The notes under the pieces: model-generated
The model's database searches: none
The model's input: the letters and a program-made list of their open reading frames with translations, nothing else
Told to the model about the DNA's origin: nothing
Source: Halorussus ruber
GTDB lineage: Archaea; Halobacteriota; Halobacteria; Halobacteriales; Haladaptataceae
Length of the DNA: 64,000 nucleotides
Direction: 5' to 3'
NCBI RefSeq assembly: GCF_004765785.1
Contig: NZ_SBIT01000001.1
Location: 124,001 to 188,000 of the forward strand
In this document: in pieces, positions 26,891-36,253 of the stretch
How positions within the stretch are numbered: position 1 is the stretch's first letter
Layout: every line of letters starts with the position of its first letter
Made by a program: the position numbers and the translations under genes

Positions 26891-27970
26891 ATGCAACTCG
26901 GAACCGCGGACTCCGAACCCGGCGAACTCGTCACCGGGTGGCTCGACGTGACGAATCTCCCGACCGGCACCCCCGAGCGACTCCCGGTCCTCATCGCGGA
27001 GGGCGAAGCGGACGGCCCGACGCTCTGGATTACGGCGTCCATCCACGGCAACGAGGTCACGGGCCTCGCTGTCGCACAGGACGTGATGACCGAGGAGTTG
27101 CCCGGCGAAATCCGGGGCACCGTGGTCTGCATCCCGAACCTCAACCCGGCGGGCCTGCGCCGCAACTCTCGTACCTCCTACTACGACGACGAGGACCCAA
27201 ACCGGTACTTCCCCGACCCCGACGCAGAGAGCAGTCGGCCCCCGAGCGTCCAGCAGTTGGTTGACGAGCGCGTCTACGACGAGTTCGCCGACTCCGCGGA
27301 CGCCCTCGTGGACCTCCACACCGCTCACGTCGGGTCGATGCCCTTCCTGATTCGGGACAGAGTCCTCTTCGGGGAAGAGCGGACCGAAGACGAGGCCCGC
27401 GAACTCGCCGACCTCCTCGAATCGCTGGTGGACGCCTTCGGCATGCCCGTGGTCAACGAGTACGCCGCCGAGGAGTACACCGAGCAGAACCTCCAGCGCT
27501 CGACCGCCGGCGCGGCGCTGAACAACGCTGGCGTCCCCGCGTTCACCGCCGAGCTGGGCGGCCACGATGTCGTCGAGGAGGACACCCGCGCCGCGGGAGT
27601 CGAGGGCGTCAGAAACGTCATGCGCGAGTTGGATGTCCTCCCCGGCGATCCCGACCCGGACGCGGTCGGCCCCGACGCGCCGGTCGAGTACCCCGTCAAG
27701 CGCGCGGTCCACCCCCACACCGAGACGGCGGGCATCGCGCGCCATCGGGTCGAAGCGGGCGACGTGGTGGCGGAGGGCGACCCCGTCGCGGACATCTGCA
27801 CGCCCCACGGCGAGGTCGAGGCCACGGTCGAGTCCGACCACGACGGCTACGTGCTGGGCCGGATGCACGGCGTCGCGGCCTACGAGAACGACGCGCTGGC
27901 GAGCATGGCGGTCCGCGACGACGGCGACCTCGTGGTCCCGCGGGACGCCGAGGAGTCTACGTCCGAGTGA
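26891..27970 (+). CDS. Succinylglutamate desuccinylase/aspartoacylase family zinc hydrolase
   Basis: A 359-residue M14-like metallohydrolase. Zinc ligands are visible in TASIHGNEVTG (His and Glu) and VDLHTAHVG (His); substrate arginine/Asn-type residues lie in NLNPAGLRRNSRTSYYDDEDPNR. The C-terminal beta domain (HRVEAGDVVAEGDPVADICTPHGEVEATVESDHDGYVLG) is lipoyl/biotin-like, as usual in this family. The substrate is not clear; amino-acid N-acyl hydrolysis is the family theme. A 27-bp tandem repeat begins in its last codons. tRNA-Pro follows. Confidence 0.88.
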   Translation: MQLGTADSEPGELVTGWLDVTNLPTGTPERLPVLIAEGEADGPTLWITASIHGNEVTGLAVAQDVMTEELPGEIRGTVVCIPNLNPAGLRRNSRTSYYDDEDPNRYFPDPDAESSRPPSVQQLVDERVYDEFADSADALVDLHTAHVGSMPFLIRDRVLFGEERTEDEARELADLLESLVDAFGMPVVNEYAAEEYTEQNLQRSTAGAALNNAGVPAFTAELGGHDVVEEDTRAAGVEGVRNVMRELDVLPGDPDPDAVGPDAPVEYPVKRAVHPHTETAGIARHRVEAGDVVAEGDPVADICTPHGEVEATVESDHDGYVLGRMHGVAAYENDALASMAVRDDGDLVVPRDAEESTSE

Positions 27971-28027
27971 GATGTTGCCGGGTCCGCGTCCGAGTGAAAT
28001 GTTGCCGGGTCCGACTCCGAGTGACAC
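27961..28027. repeat. 27-bp tandem repeat crossing a stop codon
   Basis: About two and a half copies of a 27-base unit (GTCCGAGTGA, ATGTTGCCGGGTCC). The first copy includes the last sense codons and the TGA stop of the hydrolase gene; later copies lie after it. The period is a multiple of three, so copies keep the reading frame. Confidence 0.8.
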
Positions 28028-28095
28028 GGCCGCTACGAAACGAAGCGCTTAACTCAAGGACGTGCCTTTGTTGAATTGCACGCGAAGTGCATTGC

Positions 28096-28166
28096 GGGAC
28101 CGTGGGGTAGCGGTATCCTCAGCCGATGGGGTCGGTTGGACCTGAGTTCGAATCTCGGCGGTCCCA
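28096..28166 (+). tRNA. tRNA-Pro (anticodon GGG)
   Basis: A 71-base cloverleaf. Acceptor GGGACCG pairs with CGGTCCC, discriminator A. The anticodon arm AGCCG/CGGTT encloses a seven-base loop with GGG at 28128-28130 after the invariant T. The T arm CTGAG/CTCGG encloses TTCGAAT. The D arm is GGG/CCT with AGCGGTA in the loop. No intron and no encoded CCA. It reads CCC/CCU codons. Confidence 0.95.
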
Positions 28167-28484
28167 CTTTCTGCGACGCAAAAATGGGAGCACGAGGTAT
28201 CGCGGTTTGATACCTCGGCGGTCCCACTTTTCACGAAGCAAGACGAGGAGCGGGCTATCGCCGTTCGATATTTCGGCGTCCCGTTTCACTTCCTTCCGGT
28301 GCCGACGTTCGGGCACCGGCTCCGTCGTCACGCCGTCGCGTAAATTCCGGATAGGTCCGAGAATCGGAAATCGTAGTACAATCGCCAACGTTGGCGTGAA
28401 GCCCTCGATTTTGTCGGCATATGTTTGGATCATTATTTTAACAAGGAAATATTTAAGTTAAATTGAAATTGATACTCGGGTGAA
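28167..28484. repeat. Tandem degenerate duplications of the tRNA-Pro 3' end
   Basis: Bases 28214-28230 repeat exactly the 17 bases 28154-28170 (CTCGGCGGTCCCACTTT) at a 60-base offset, and a weaker copy (TTTCGGCGTCCCGTTT) follows at about 28271-28286. Linkers between them also align (GACGCAAAAATGGGAGCACGAGG with GAAGCAAGACGAGGAGC). The remainder to 28484 is AT-rich, with a promoter box TATTTAAG at 28449-28456 for the next gene. Confidence 0.75.
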
Positions 28485-29546
28485 ATGGCACCCGATTCTC
28501 ACGAGAGCGACGCGCCCGGCACCGGCGACGAGCCGCTGCACAAGAACCTCTACGACGATATTCCGTTCGACGAGTTAGAACCGTCCGGCACGTTCACCGA
28601 GGAGGCCGCGAAGCAGTTCTTCCCGGTCCACGAGCAAGACCGAATCGACACGATGGACAGTCCGGTCATCATCGAGTGCGCGTATCCGGGGTGGCAACCC
28701 GGCGGCGAACACTACCCCGCGGTACCCGACACGAAGGACGAGCAGATTCAGGAACTCGTGGACAGCGTGAACGCCGGGGCCGCGGCGGTCCACGTCCACC
28801 CCCGCGACGAGAGCCGACGCCCGCAGTGGAACGACAACGAACTGCTGACCGACATCCTCGACCCGGTGTTCGAGGAGTGCGGCGACGTGGTGACGTTCTC
28901 GCAGGGGTGGGAAGTCGCGCCCCACGCCGACTACGTCTCGGGCGTCCAAGACCTGCTCGAACGCGGTGACGGCAACAAGTACTGTCAGGGGAGCGTCATC
29001 CTCCCGCCGGGGCTGTTCGGCGCGGGCGCGCTCCACTCGATGTCGTCCATCCGCGAGGCGTGTCGCTACTACGAGGAGAACGGCGTCAAGCCCATCTTCC
29101 AACTCTACGACACCCACGTCCTGCGGGACATCAAGCACCACCTCATCGACGAGGACGAGACGGTCTGGGAACCCCACGTCCTCTGTATCCGGGCGGGTGC
29201 CCACGACTCGCTGACGACGGAAAACGACCCGTGGTCGTACTTCAAGGTCATCTCGGAGATCTACAACGTGCGCCAGACTATCGACAACAGCGTCGTCGGC
29301 CTCTATCCCGGCGGTCGGAACTGGCTCCCGATGCTGATGATGGGGCTGGTCGCTGGTGCGAACGTCATCCGGGTCGGAATCGAGGACGCCTACTGGCGCT
29401 ACCCCCACAAGGACGAACTGATTCGGAAGAACTCGGAAGTGGTCGAGATGGCGGTCGAACTCGCAGAGATGCTCGGCCGCGAGGTCATCACCGACCCCGA
29501 GCGCGCTCGGGAGTACCTCGGAATGGAGTACACCTCGCCGCGGTAA
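28485..29546 (+). CDS. BKACE family protein (3-keto-5-aminohexanoate cleavage enzyme-like)
   Basis: A 353-residue TIM-barrel enzyme of the DUF849/BKACE family, which condenses a beta-keto acid with acetyl-CoA and releases acetoacetate and a CoA ester. Visible motifs are SPVIIECAYPG, AAAVHVHPRDE with the zinc His pair, TFSQGWEVAPHA, and the C-terminal GLVAGANVIRVGIEDAYW with the acidic ligand. The first ~55 residues are an acidic extension not usual for the family. The beta-keto acid substrate cannot be told. It is a single gene with a TATTTAAG box about 30 bases upstream. Confidence 0.85.
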   Translation: MAPDSHESDAPGTGDEPLHKNLYDDIPFDELEPSGTFTEEAAKQFFPVHEQDRIDTMDSPVIIECAYPGWQPGGEHYPAVPDTKDEQIQELVDSVNAGAAAVHVHPRDESRRPQWNDNELLTDILDPVFEECGDVVTFSQGWEVAPHADYVSGVQDLLERGDGNKYCQGSVILPPGLFGAGALHSMSSIREACRYYEENGVKPIFQLYDTHVLRDIKHHLIDEDETVWEPHVLCIRAGAHDSLTTENDPWSYFKVISEIYNVRQTIDNSVVGLYPGGRNWLPMLMMGLVAGANVIRVGIEDAYWRYPHKDELIRKNSEVVEMAVELAEMLGREVITDPERAREYLGMEYTSPR

Positions 29547-29576
29547 GGGGGAAACTCCTCGCCGCAGTTAGAAGCG

Positions 29577-30107
29577 TTACCAGGAAATCTGGAATGTCGT
29601 GACCTCGCCGTCGCTGGTCTGCTCGACGCGGACGAACGCGTCGTCACCGCTGAACTTCTCGGCGGTGGCCTTCAGCAGTCCCTCGTCGAGCGACGACGGG
29701 TAGGGGTTCTTGCACTCGATGACGCCGCCTCGGTCGCCGGTCTTCTCGAACTCGTAGTAGCCGATTTCGTCGCCGCGGTGGGTGTTCTGGTACTGCTGGT
29801 TGAGCGCTTCGAGCGCGCCCTCGACGCTGTCGATGGTCGGCGGCCAGTCCACGAGGCCGGGAATCTCGGAGCCGATTTTGGTCACGGTCTTCGGGCCGAC
29901 GGTGTCGGCCAACTCCTCGAAGGCGTCGATGTACGCGCCCCACGAGTACCACTCGTCTTCCTCCGGTTCCGGGAGGCCGTGGTCGTCGAGAATGCCGAGC
30001 GCGCGGTCCTTGTACGTGGTCGAGAACTGACCGACGCCTTCCACGACCGACCGAACAGTCTGTCCGCTTACTTCGCCGTCCGTACTGAATGCTTTTTGAT
30101 GTGCCAT
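29577..30107 (-). CDS. Conserved haloarchaeal protein of unknown function
   Basis: A 176-residue soluble protein, MAHQKAFSTDGEVSGQTVRSVVEGVGQF at the start, then helices (RALGILDDHGLPEPEEDEWYSWGAYIDAFEELADTVG) and a C-terminal beta-rich part (GDEIGYYEFEKTGDRGGVIECKNPYPSSLDEGLL). The shape recalls small V4R/heme-NO-binding-like sensor domains, which is a weak guess. It converges on the BKACE gene with a 30-base gap. The codon bias and a start near an AT-rich promoter region support a real gene. Confidence 0.7.
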   Translation of the reverse strand: MAHQKAFSTDGEVSGQTVRSVVEGVGQFSTTYKDRALGILDDHGLPEPEEDEWYSWGAYIDAFEELADTVGPKTVTKIGSEIPGLVDWPPTIDSVEGALEALNQQYQNTHRGDEIGYYEFEKTGDRGGVIECKNPYPSSLDEGLLKATAEKFSGDDAFVRVEQTSDGEVTTFQISW

Positions 30108-30314
30108 ACATCATGAATCATATTTGCTTGACTTAACTTTACTGTTATAATATTATCAGATATGATAATTGGTGCTACGGTTGAGAATCTTAACGTCTGA
30201 ATCGAAACGCGAGTTTTTGGCGATTTCAGAGGCTAGGTTACAAAATTTCGACCTAGAAAATACTACGAACTAGCTAGGATAATTTTATAATCAGAAAGCT
30301 GGGAGGTAGTACGT

Positions 30315-31013
30315 ATGGACGGCACGGAGACGTACGCCATCGACGACGTTGCGTTCATCGGCCGGACGGTGACAGAGTACGAACACATGTTCGACCTCGA
30401 CCTCTCGGCGTGGGAGGGCGAGTCGGTTCTCGACTGTCCGGGCGGTGCGTGCGCGTTCGTCTCCGAGGCGAACTCGCGTGACATCGACGCGGTCGGCGTA
30501 GACCTGATGTACGACACGCCGCCCGAGGAGTTACGCCAGCGATGCGAGGAGGACATCGACAGGGCCATCGCCGGGTTCGACGGCGTCGAGGACCAGTTCG
30601 TCTGGGACTTCTACGACGACGTGGCCGACGTCCGCGCCCACTGGAGCGCGGCGTATCGGGAGTTCATCGAGGACTACGAACAGCACTACGACAGCGGGCG
30701 ATACCTCCCCTCGAAACTGCCGGAACTGCCCTTCGAGGACGACGCGTTCTCGCTGGTGCTGTCGGCCCACCTGCTGTTCCTCTACATGGACAAGCTCGAC
30801 CACGAGTTCCACGAGCAGTCGCTGCTGGAACTCGCCCGCGTGGCGAGCGACGAGGTCCGGGTCTACCCCCTCGAACGTTTCGACGGCATGCGCTACCCCC
30901 GACTGGACGAACTGCGGGAGGTGCTGGCCGACGCGGGGTACAGCACCGAGATTCGGTCGGTGCCCTTCGAGTTCCAGCAGGGGGCCGACGAACTCCTTCG
31001 AATCGAGGTCTGA
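30315..31013 (+). CDS. SAM-dependent methyltransferase-like protein
   Basis: A 232-residue class I methyltransferase-like fold. Motif I is SVLDCPGGACAFVSEANSRD followed by VGVDLMYD; the post-I and motif IV region is ELPFEDDAFSLVLSAHLLFLYMDKLDHEFH, and the end has EVRVYPLERFDGMRYPRLDELREVL. The motif I glycine pattern (CPGGACAF) differs a little from the usual GxGxG. The substrate is unknown. A GNAT gene follows 64 bases downstream. Confidence 0.8.
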   Translation: MDGTETYAIDDVAFIGRTVTEYEHMFDLDLSAWEGESVLDCPGGACAFVSEANSRDIDAVGVDLMYDTPPEELRQRCEEDIDRAIAGFDGVEDQFVWDFYDDVADVRAHWSAAYREFIEDYEQHYDSGRYLPSKLPELPFEDDAFSLVLSAHLLFLYMDKLDHEFHEQSLLELARVASDEVRVYPLERFDGMRYPRLDELREVLADAGYSTEIRSVPFEFQQGADELLRIEV

Positions 31014-31077
31014 GAACGAAATCCCGACCCTCACCGGTCCGACATTTAATAGTCCGCCCGCCGACGCTCTCGACGCA

Positions 31078-31629
31078 ATGGCCGGACCAACCTTTCTCGA
31101 CGGCGAGCGCGTGACGCTCCGCGTCCCTGAAGAGTCAGACGTGGCGTTTCTGCTCGAAAACGAGAACGACCCCGCAGTCCGCGCGACTCGGAGCGCCTCC
31201 GCGCCGACCGGTCCCGACGACGTTCGCCGCCGACTCGGCGGGACGCTCGGCCAGAACGACGACACCCTCGCGCTGGTGATCTGGGCCGACGGCGAGCGTG
31301 TCGGCCACGTCTATCTCGTCCGCGAGAAACCCAACGACCAGACCTACCGGCGCGCGGAACTGGCCTACTGGATTACCCCCGACGCGCAGGGCAACGGCTA
31401 CGCCACCGACGCCGGACGGACCATTCTCGACCACGGGTTCGACAGCCTCGGCCTCCACAAGGTCGTCGCCAAGACCTTCGCGTCGAATCCGGCCTCGGCG
31501 CGCGTGCTGGAGAAGTTAGGGTTCACGCAGGAAGGCGTCCTCCGCGACGAGGCGCTGGTCGGCGGCGAGTTCGAGGACCTGCTTCGGTTCGGGTTGCTGG
31601 TCGAGGAGTGGCGGGAAGGCGAGGAGTGA
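31078..31629 (+). CDS. GNAT acetyltransferase (RimJ/RimL-like)
   Basis: A 183-residue N-acetyltransferase of the Acetyltransf_3 group. It has LRVPEESDVAFLLENENDP, GHVYLVREKPN, RRAELAYWITPDAQGNGYATDAGRTILDHGF (acetyl-CoA binding QGNGYA), and the closing NPASARVLEKLGFTQEGVLRDEALVGGEFEDLLRFGLL. These match enzymes that acetylate protein N-termini or small amines; the target is not known. A TTTAATAG box precedes the ATG by about 30 bases. Confidence 0.92.
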   Translation: MAGPTFLDGERVTLRVPEESDVAFLLENENDPAVRATRSASAPTGPDDVRRRLGGTLGQNDDTLALVIWADGERVGHVYLVREKPNDQTYRRAELAYWITPDAQGNGYATDAGRTILDHGFDSLGLHKVVAKTFASNPASARVLEKLGFTQEGVLRDEALVGGEFEDLLRFGLLVEEWREGEE

Positions 31630-31971
31630 AGAGGGTCGTTTCTCTGTGGCGTTAAGCAATATTTCTGTTTTCTAAAGGTATAAATACATGTCTTAAAGAA
31701 TTGTTTTGGTATCTATTTGTCCCTAATATCTGCCCTTCGGCTCGGCGCGCGCTGGCGCGGCGTTCATGCCGCGCCATCGGCGTGCGAGGGATGAGCATCG
31801 CAGGCCGGAGGCCGAGAAGCGCAAGAGGTTGGGGAGGTGTGAGGTTCGCGGTCGCGGGGCGGTACTGTGTGGTAGACGCCGAGGCTTCGGCGATAGCTAG
31901 CTACTCGGAAACTACAACTCGTACTGTAATGCCTCGAACAACAACCGACAGAAAAGACGTTTTAACTACCG
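31630..31971. other. Intergenic region with family-2 copy 2f
   Basis: AT-rich bases 31640-31725 precede the repeat at 31745-31901. No gene is seen between the GNAT gene and ilvD, which converge here. Confidence 0.6.
31745..31901 (+). repeat. Family-2 intergenic repeat, copy 2f
   Basis: Hairpin TGGCGCGGC/GCCGCGCCA (31753-31761 and 31768-31776) followed by GAGGTTGGGGAGGTGTGAGG, TTCGCGGTCGCGG, GGTAGACGCC and a GCTAGC end. It lies 3' of the GNAT gene and has the same direction. Confidence 0.62.
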
Positions 31972-33678
31972 CTAGTCCCGCTTCACGCCCGGATTCGTCA
32001 CCGCGCCGTTGGCCGCCGAGCCGAAAGTAGCGCCGTATTTGGCCAGCACGCCGTTCTGATACGCTAGCTCTGGCTCATCCCGAGCGTCCAGCCGCGACTC
32101 GATTTCCTCGTCGGAGAGGTCCACCGCGAGCGTCCGGTCGGGAATGTCGATAGTCACGTGGTCGCCATCTTCCAAAGCACCAATCGGCCCGCCGGAGAAC
32201 GATTCGGGGGCGACGTGGCCAATCATCGGCCCGCGAGTCGCGCCCGAGAACCGGCCGTCCGTGACCATCGCCACGTCGTCCTCGTGGCCCGCGCCGACGA
32301 CCGCCGCGGTGACGCCGAGCATCTCGCGCATCCCCGGCCCGCCCTGCGGTCCCTCGTTGCGGATGACGATGACGTCGCCCGATTCGATGTGCCCCTCTTG
32401 GACGTACTTCATCGCGTCCTCCTCGGTCTCGAAGACGCGGGCCGGTCCCTCGTGGTGGAAGTCGTCCTCGCCCGTGACCTTCAGGACGCCACCGTCGGGC
32501 GCGAGGTTGCCCGTCAGAATCTTGATTGCGCCCTCCTCGTGGAAGGGGTCCGAGACCGGGCGGACGAACTCGGCGTCGATGTCCGAATCCTCGGGGAGGT
32601 CGAGTTCGTCCAGTTCCTCGGAAATCGTCCGGCCCGTGACGGTCATGGCGTCGCCGTCGAACAGTCCGGCGTCCACGAGGCGGCGAATCACGACCGGGAC
32701 GCCGCCCTGCTCGTAGAGGTCGAGCATGGTCTTGGTGCCGCCGGGTTGGAGGTTGGCGATTTTGGGCGTCCGGCGCGAAATCTCGTCGAACTCCTCGATG
32801 TCGAGGTCGATTCCGGCCTCCGCCGCCAGCGCGAGCAGGTGCAGGACGCCGTTGGTCGAACCGCCGATGGCGACCTGTAGCGCGATGGCGTTCTCGAACG
32901 ACCGCTTGTCGAGGATGTCGGAGGGACGCCGGTCCTCCTCGATGCACTCGACGGCGAGTTCTCCCGTTCGCTCCGCGACGTCGTATCGCTCCTCGAACTC
33001 GGCGGGTGCCCCGGCGCTCCCGAGGGGCGCGAGGCCGAGCGCCTCCGAGATGGAGGCCATCGTGTTCGCGGTGAACATCCCACCGCAGGAGCCAGCGCCG
33101 GGGCAGGCGTGGCGCTCCAAGTCGTCCAGTTCGTCCTCGCTCATGTCCCCCTCGGCGACTGCGCCCACGCCCTCGAAGACGTTCTGGATGGTGACCTCCC
33201 GGCCGTCGTGTTCGCCCGGCATGATGGACCCGCCGTAGAGGAACACGGAGGGCAGGTCGGTCCGAATCGCGGCCATCATCATCCCCGGCAGGTTCTTGTC
33301 GCACCCGCCGATGGTCACGAGGGCGTCCATTCGCTCGCCGAACGCGACCAGTTCCACCGAGTCGGCGATGACTTCTCGGGAGATCAGCGAGGCCCGCATC
33401 CCCTCGGTCCCCATCGAGATGGCGTCCGAGATGGTGATGGTCCCGAACTCGATGGGCATCCCGCCCGCCACGTCCACGCCGTCGTAGGCCGCGGCGGCCA
33501 CGTCGTCCAAGTGGACGTTGCACGGCGTGATGTCGGCCGCAGGGTTGGCGACGCCGACCATCGGCGAGGAGAGGTCCTCGTCGTCGTAGCCCATCGCGCG
33601 GAACATCGCCCGGTGCGGGGCGCGCTCGACCCCTTCGGTGACTTCGCTACTGCGGAGGTTCTCGGACTTCTCGGTCAT
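31972..33678 (-). CDS. ilvD: Dihydroxy-acid dehydratase
   Basis: Dehydrates 2,3-dihydroxy acids in valine, leucine and isoleucine synthesis using an Fe-S cluster. The 568-residue protein has the signatures [13 protein letters not shown] and [16 protein letters not shown] with the cluster cysteines, plus the C-terminal [20 protein letters not shown]. Full length and unbroken. No other ilv gene is adjacent. It is divergent from the glucoamylase gene. Confidence 0.97.
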   Translation of the reverse strand: MTEKSENLRSSEVTEGVERAPHRAMFRAMGYDDEDLSSPMVGVANPAADITPCNVHLDDVAAAAYDGVDVAGGMPIEFGTITISDAISMGTEGMRASLISREVIADSVELVAFGERMDALVTIGGCDKNLPGMMMAAIRTDLPSVFLYGGSIMPGEHDGREVTIQNVFEGVGAVAEGDMSEDELDDLERHACPGAGSCGGMFTANTMASISEALGLAPLGSAGAPAEFEERYDVAERTGELAVECIEEDRRPSDILDKRSFENAIALQVAIGGSTNGVLHLLALAAEAGIDLDIEEFDEISRRTPKIANLQPGGTKTMLDLYEQGGVPVVIRRLVDAGLFDGDAMTVTGRTISEELDELDLPEDSDIDAEFVRPVSDPFHEEGAIKILTGNLAPDGGVLKVTGEDDFHHEGPARVFETEEDAMKYVQEGHIESGDVIVIRNEGPQGGPGMREMLGVTAAVVGAGHEDDVAMVTDGRFSGATRGPMIGHVAPESFSGGPIGALEDGDHVTIDIPDRTLAVDLSDEEIESRLDARDEPELAYQNGVLAKYGATFGSAANGAVTNPGVKRD

Positions 33679-33912
33679 ACGTCCGGATGGCGGCGAATCG
33701 GCTTAAGTTACCGCCCTCGGACAGATATTGCTGTCTGACCGTCAGGTTCGGCGGCGGTCGAACGCCGAACTGGTCCGGCGCTCCCGCCAGCTCTGCCATC
33801 GGATTTCGAATTCGAGTGCAACCCGACTCGTAGCCGAATCACCGCTCGAACTTATATTAATTTTATTTCGAGGAAATTTTTATAGACTCGTATCTAACAC
33901 GATACGCGCTAC

Positions 33913-36058
33913 ATGACAGATGACAACCGATTCAGCCGACGGACAGTTCTGAAAGGCATCGGCGGGACGGCCGCCGGGAGCGCCCTCCTGCGGAGCGTCT
34001 CGACGCCCGCCTCGGCGGGCGAACACTATCCGGACAGCGACAAGGACGCCATCGTGAGCGCTCCCGATGGCGCGGGCCAGAACGTGCTGGCGACGCTCAA
34101 CCAGTACCCCGGCGTCGAAGGCAACGACTGGTACGGCACACTCATCGAGGACACCTCGGCCTTCCGGCGCGACGTGGAACACGTCCGGGACGTGCACACG
34201 ATGCTCTGGGACGCCGACCTCGGCCAAACCCTCGACGTTCGCAACGACGCCGCCGGGAGCGAAGTCACCTACGAGTCGAGTACGGTCCCGGAAGTCCACG
34301 TCCACAACTGGTTCCAGTTCGACAGCGGCTACTGGGCCGACCTCTATCAGGACGTGCTGGTCACCGCGGACAAGCCCGCGCTCCTCGTGCAGAACAACGT
34401 CCAGTTCGACCGAGCCAACGACCACACCCTCTACACGCTCGTCAACCCCGCCATCGACGAGTACGACAGTCGCGGCGAGGGCGACTCGGGTTACTACACG
34501 ACCGCAAGCGGCTACGACTGCATCGTCGCAAACGACGGGTCGTGGTATCTCGCCTACGCTCAGAAGCGACCCTCGACCGGGAAGACGACCTTCGACGGCC
34601 ACCGGGTCGGCGTCGAGGGCGACACCTCGGGGTCGGACAAGAGCGCGTGGCACGACATCTACGGCGAGAACGACGGCTACATCGACCGGAACAACTCCGC
34701 GTCGGGCAACGTCGATTCCGGCGTCGGCCTCTACGTCGGCGGCGCGACCGACGTGACGTGGCTCACCGCAATCGGGTTCGGCAAGTCCGAGAGCGAAGCC
34801 ATCGACAACGCGACCGCCGCACTCGACAACGGATACGCCACCGAGCGGAGCAACTTCGAGTCGGCGTGGACCGACTGGCACGCGAGCGTTTCGTCCGGCC
34901 CGACCGGCGACGCCACCGCCGACGCGATGTACGAGAAGTCCCTCACCAGCCTCAAGTGCGCCCAGGACCCCCGCGGCCCGATGATTGCGGGGGCCTTCGA
35001 ACCCGGAAGCGAGGAGTACACCTACGTCTGGCCGCGCGACCAAGTCGTCGTGATTCAGTCGCTCCTCTCGGCAGGAGCGACCACCGAGGCGAAAGAAGCC
35101 CTCTCGTGGCTCGACAGCGCCCAAATCACCACCGACACCTACGACGACCGGAACATCAACCGGAACGGGACGTGGTGGCAGAACTACTACGTGGACGGGT
35201 CCAGCCACTGGGAGGCGCTCCAACTCGACCAAGTCGGCGGCCCCCATCTACGCCCACTGGCTGGTCTGGCGGGAGACCGGCGATTCGACGGTCCTCAACG
35301 ACCACTACTCGATGTCGAAGCAGGCCGCCGAGTTCCTGCTAGGTTACGACAACGGCTACGGCTTCCCGAAGAAACACCAAGACCCGTGGGAGGAGATATG
35401 GGGCTACTCGACCGAGGGCACCGCGGCCGCGATTGCGGGCCTCCGGGCGATGGCCGAGCTGGCCGACGCGAATGGCGAGACGGCCTTCGCCGACGACTGC
35501 CGGAGCAAGGCCGACACGTGGGAATCGAACTTCGACGCCTACTGCTACAAGACCGACGCCTATCTCGGCGACCACTACGTCACGGCCGACAGCCCCGAGT
35601 ACACCGGGAGTCCGCCCGCCGACCAGCGCCCCGACGCCGCGGCGTTCATGGCCTACTGGCCGTGGAACGTCAAGGCCGCCACGAGCGCCGAGATGAAATC
35701 GACCGTCCGAAAGGCCGACGACAACCGGTGGAAGGCCGACAACTCCCCCTGTGCGGGTCGGTACCCCGAGGACGACTACACGCCGAGCGGGACGGCCGAA
35801 GACGGCGGATGGCCCCTCTGCGAGGCCTACGCCGACGTAGTGCGCTGGCAGAGCGGCGTCGATTCGAGCGCGGTGAGCGACTACGTCTTCGACCACGCCG
35901 AGACGTGGACCACCGCGGCCGGACTCCTCCCCGAGCGCGTGGACGGCGACGGCGACGTCCGGTGGAACTCCAACCTCCAGTGGAGTCAGGCGATGTACCT
36001 CCTGCTGGTCGAGAGCGACCAGCGCGGGACGCCGTTCGGTCTCGCGCCGAGTAGCTGA
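33913..36058 (+). pseudogene. GH15 glucoamylase-like protein, interrupted by a one-base frameshift
   Basis: Two overlapping frames together give a 714-residue secreted glucan 1,4-alpha-glucosidase. The N-terminus NRFSRRTVLKGIGGTAAGSALL is a Tat signal. The first frame carries the catalytic-domain motifs YVWPRDQVVVIQSLL and DGSSHWEALQLDQVGGP. At the C5 run 35241-35245 the frame must move by one base to continue as IYAHWLVWRETGDS and then QDPWEEIWGYSTEGTAAAIAGLRAMAEL (the GH15 WEE region), ending LAPSS at 36058. Removing one C restores the protein exactly. The original frame runs on as Arg/Pro-rich nonsense to 36054. A sequencing or assembly error in the homopolymer is at least as likely as a true null. 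Confidence 0.85.
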
Positions 36059-36253
36059 CTCCTCGGCGCACATTTCATGCCAAGGAGTATCAATCCACAA
36101 CCACGTCGGTCGAATCCCCGACGAGTTCCGGCGTTGGCCTTCGGAAACAAAAGCTAAGTCGGCGTGATGCGGAGAAGCGCCTCTCGGCGGCCTGCGAGCC
36201 GACGAAATCCTAGAATGGGAACATACTTTCCGGGCGGCCGTCGAAGGGACGGC

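Noticed and set aside
28119-28433. 104-codon frame downstream of tRNA-Pro
   Set aside because: It is read through the tRNA and its repeats (WDRRDSNSGP type sequence), a well-known artefact of tRNA antisense translation.
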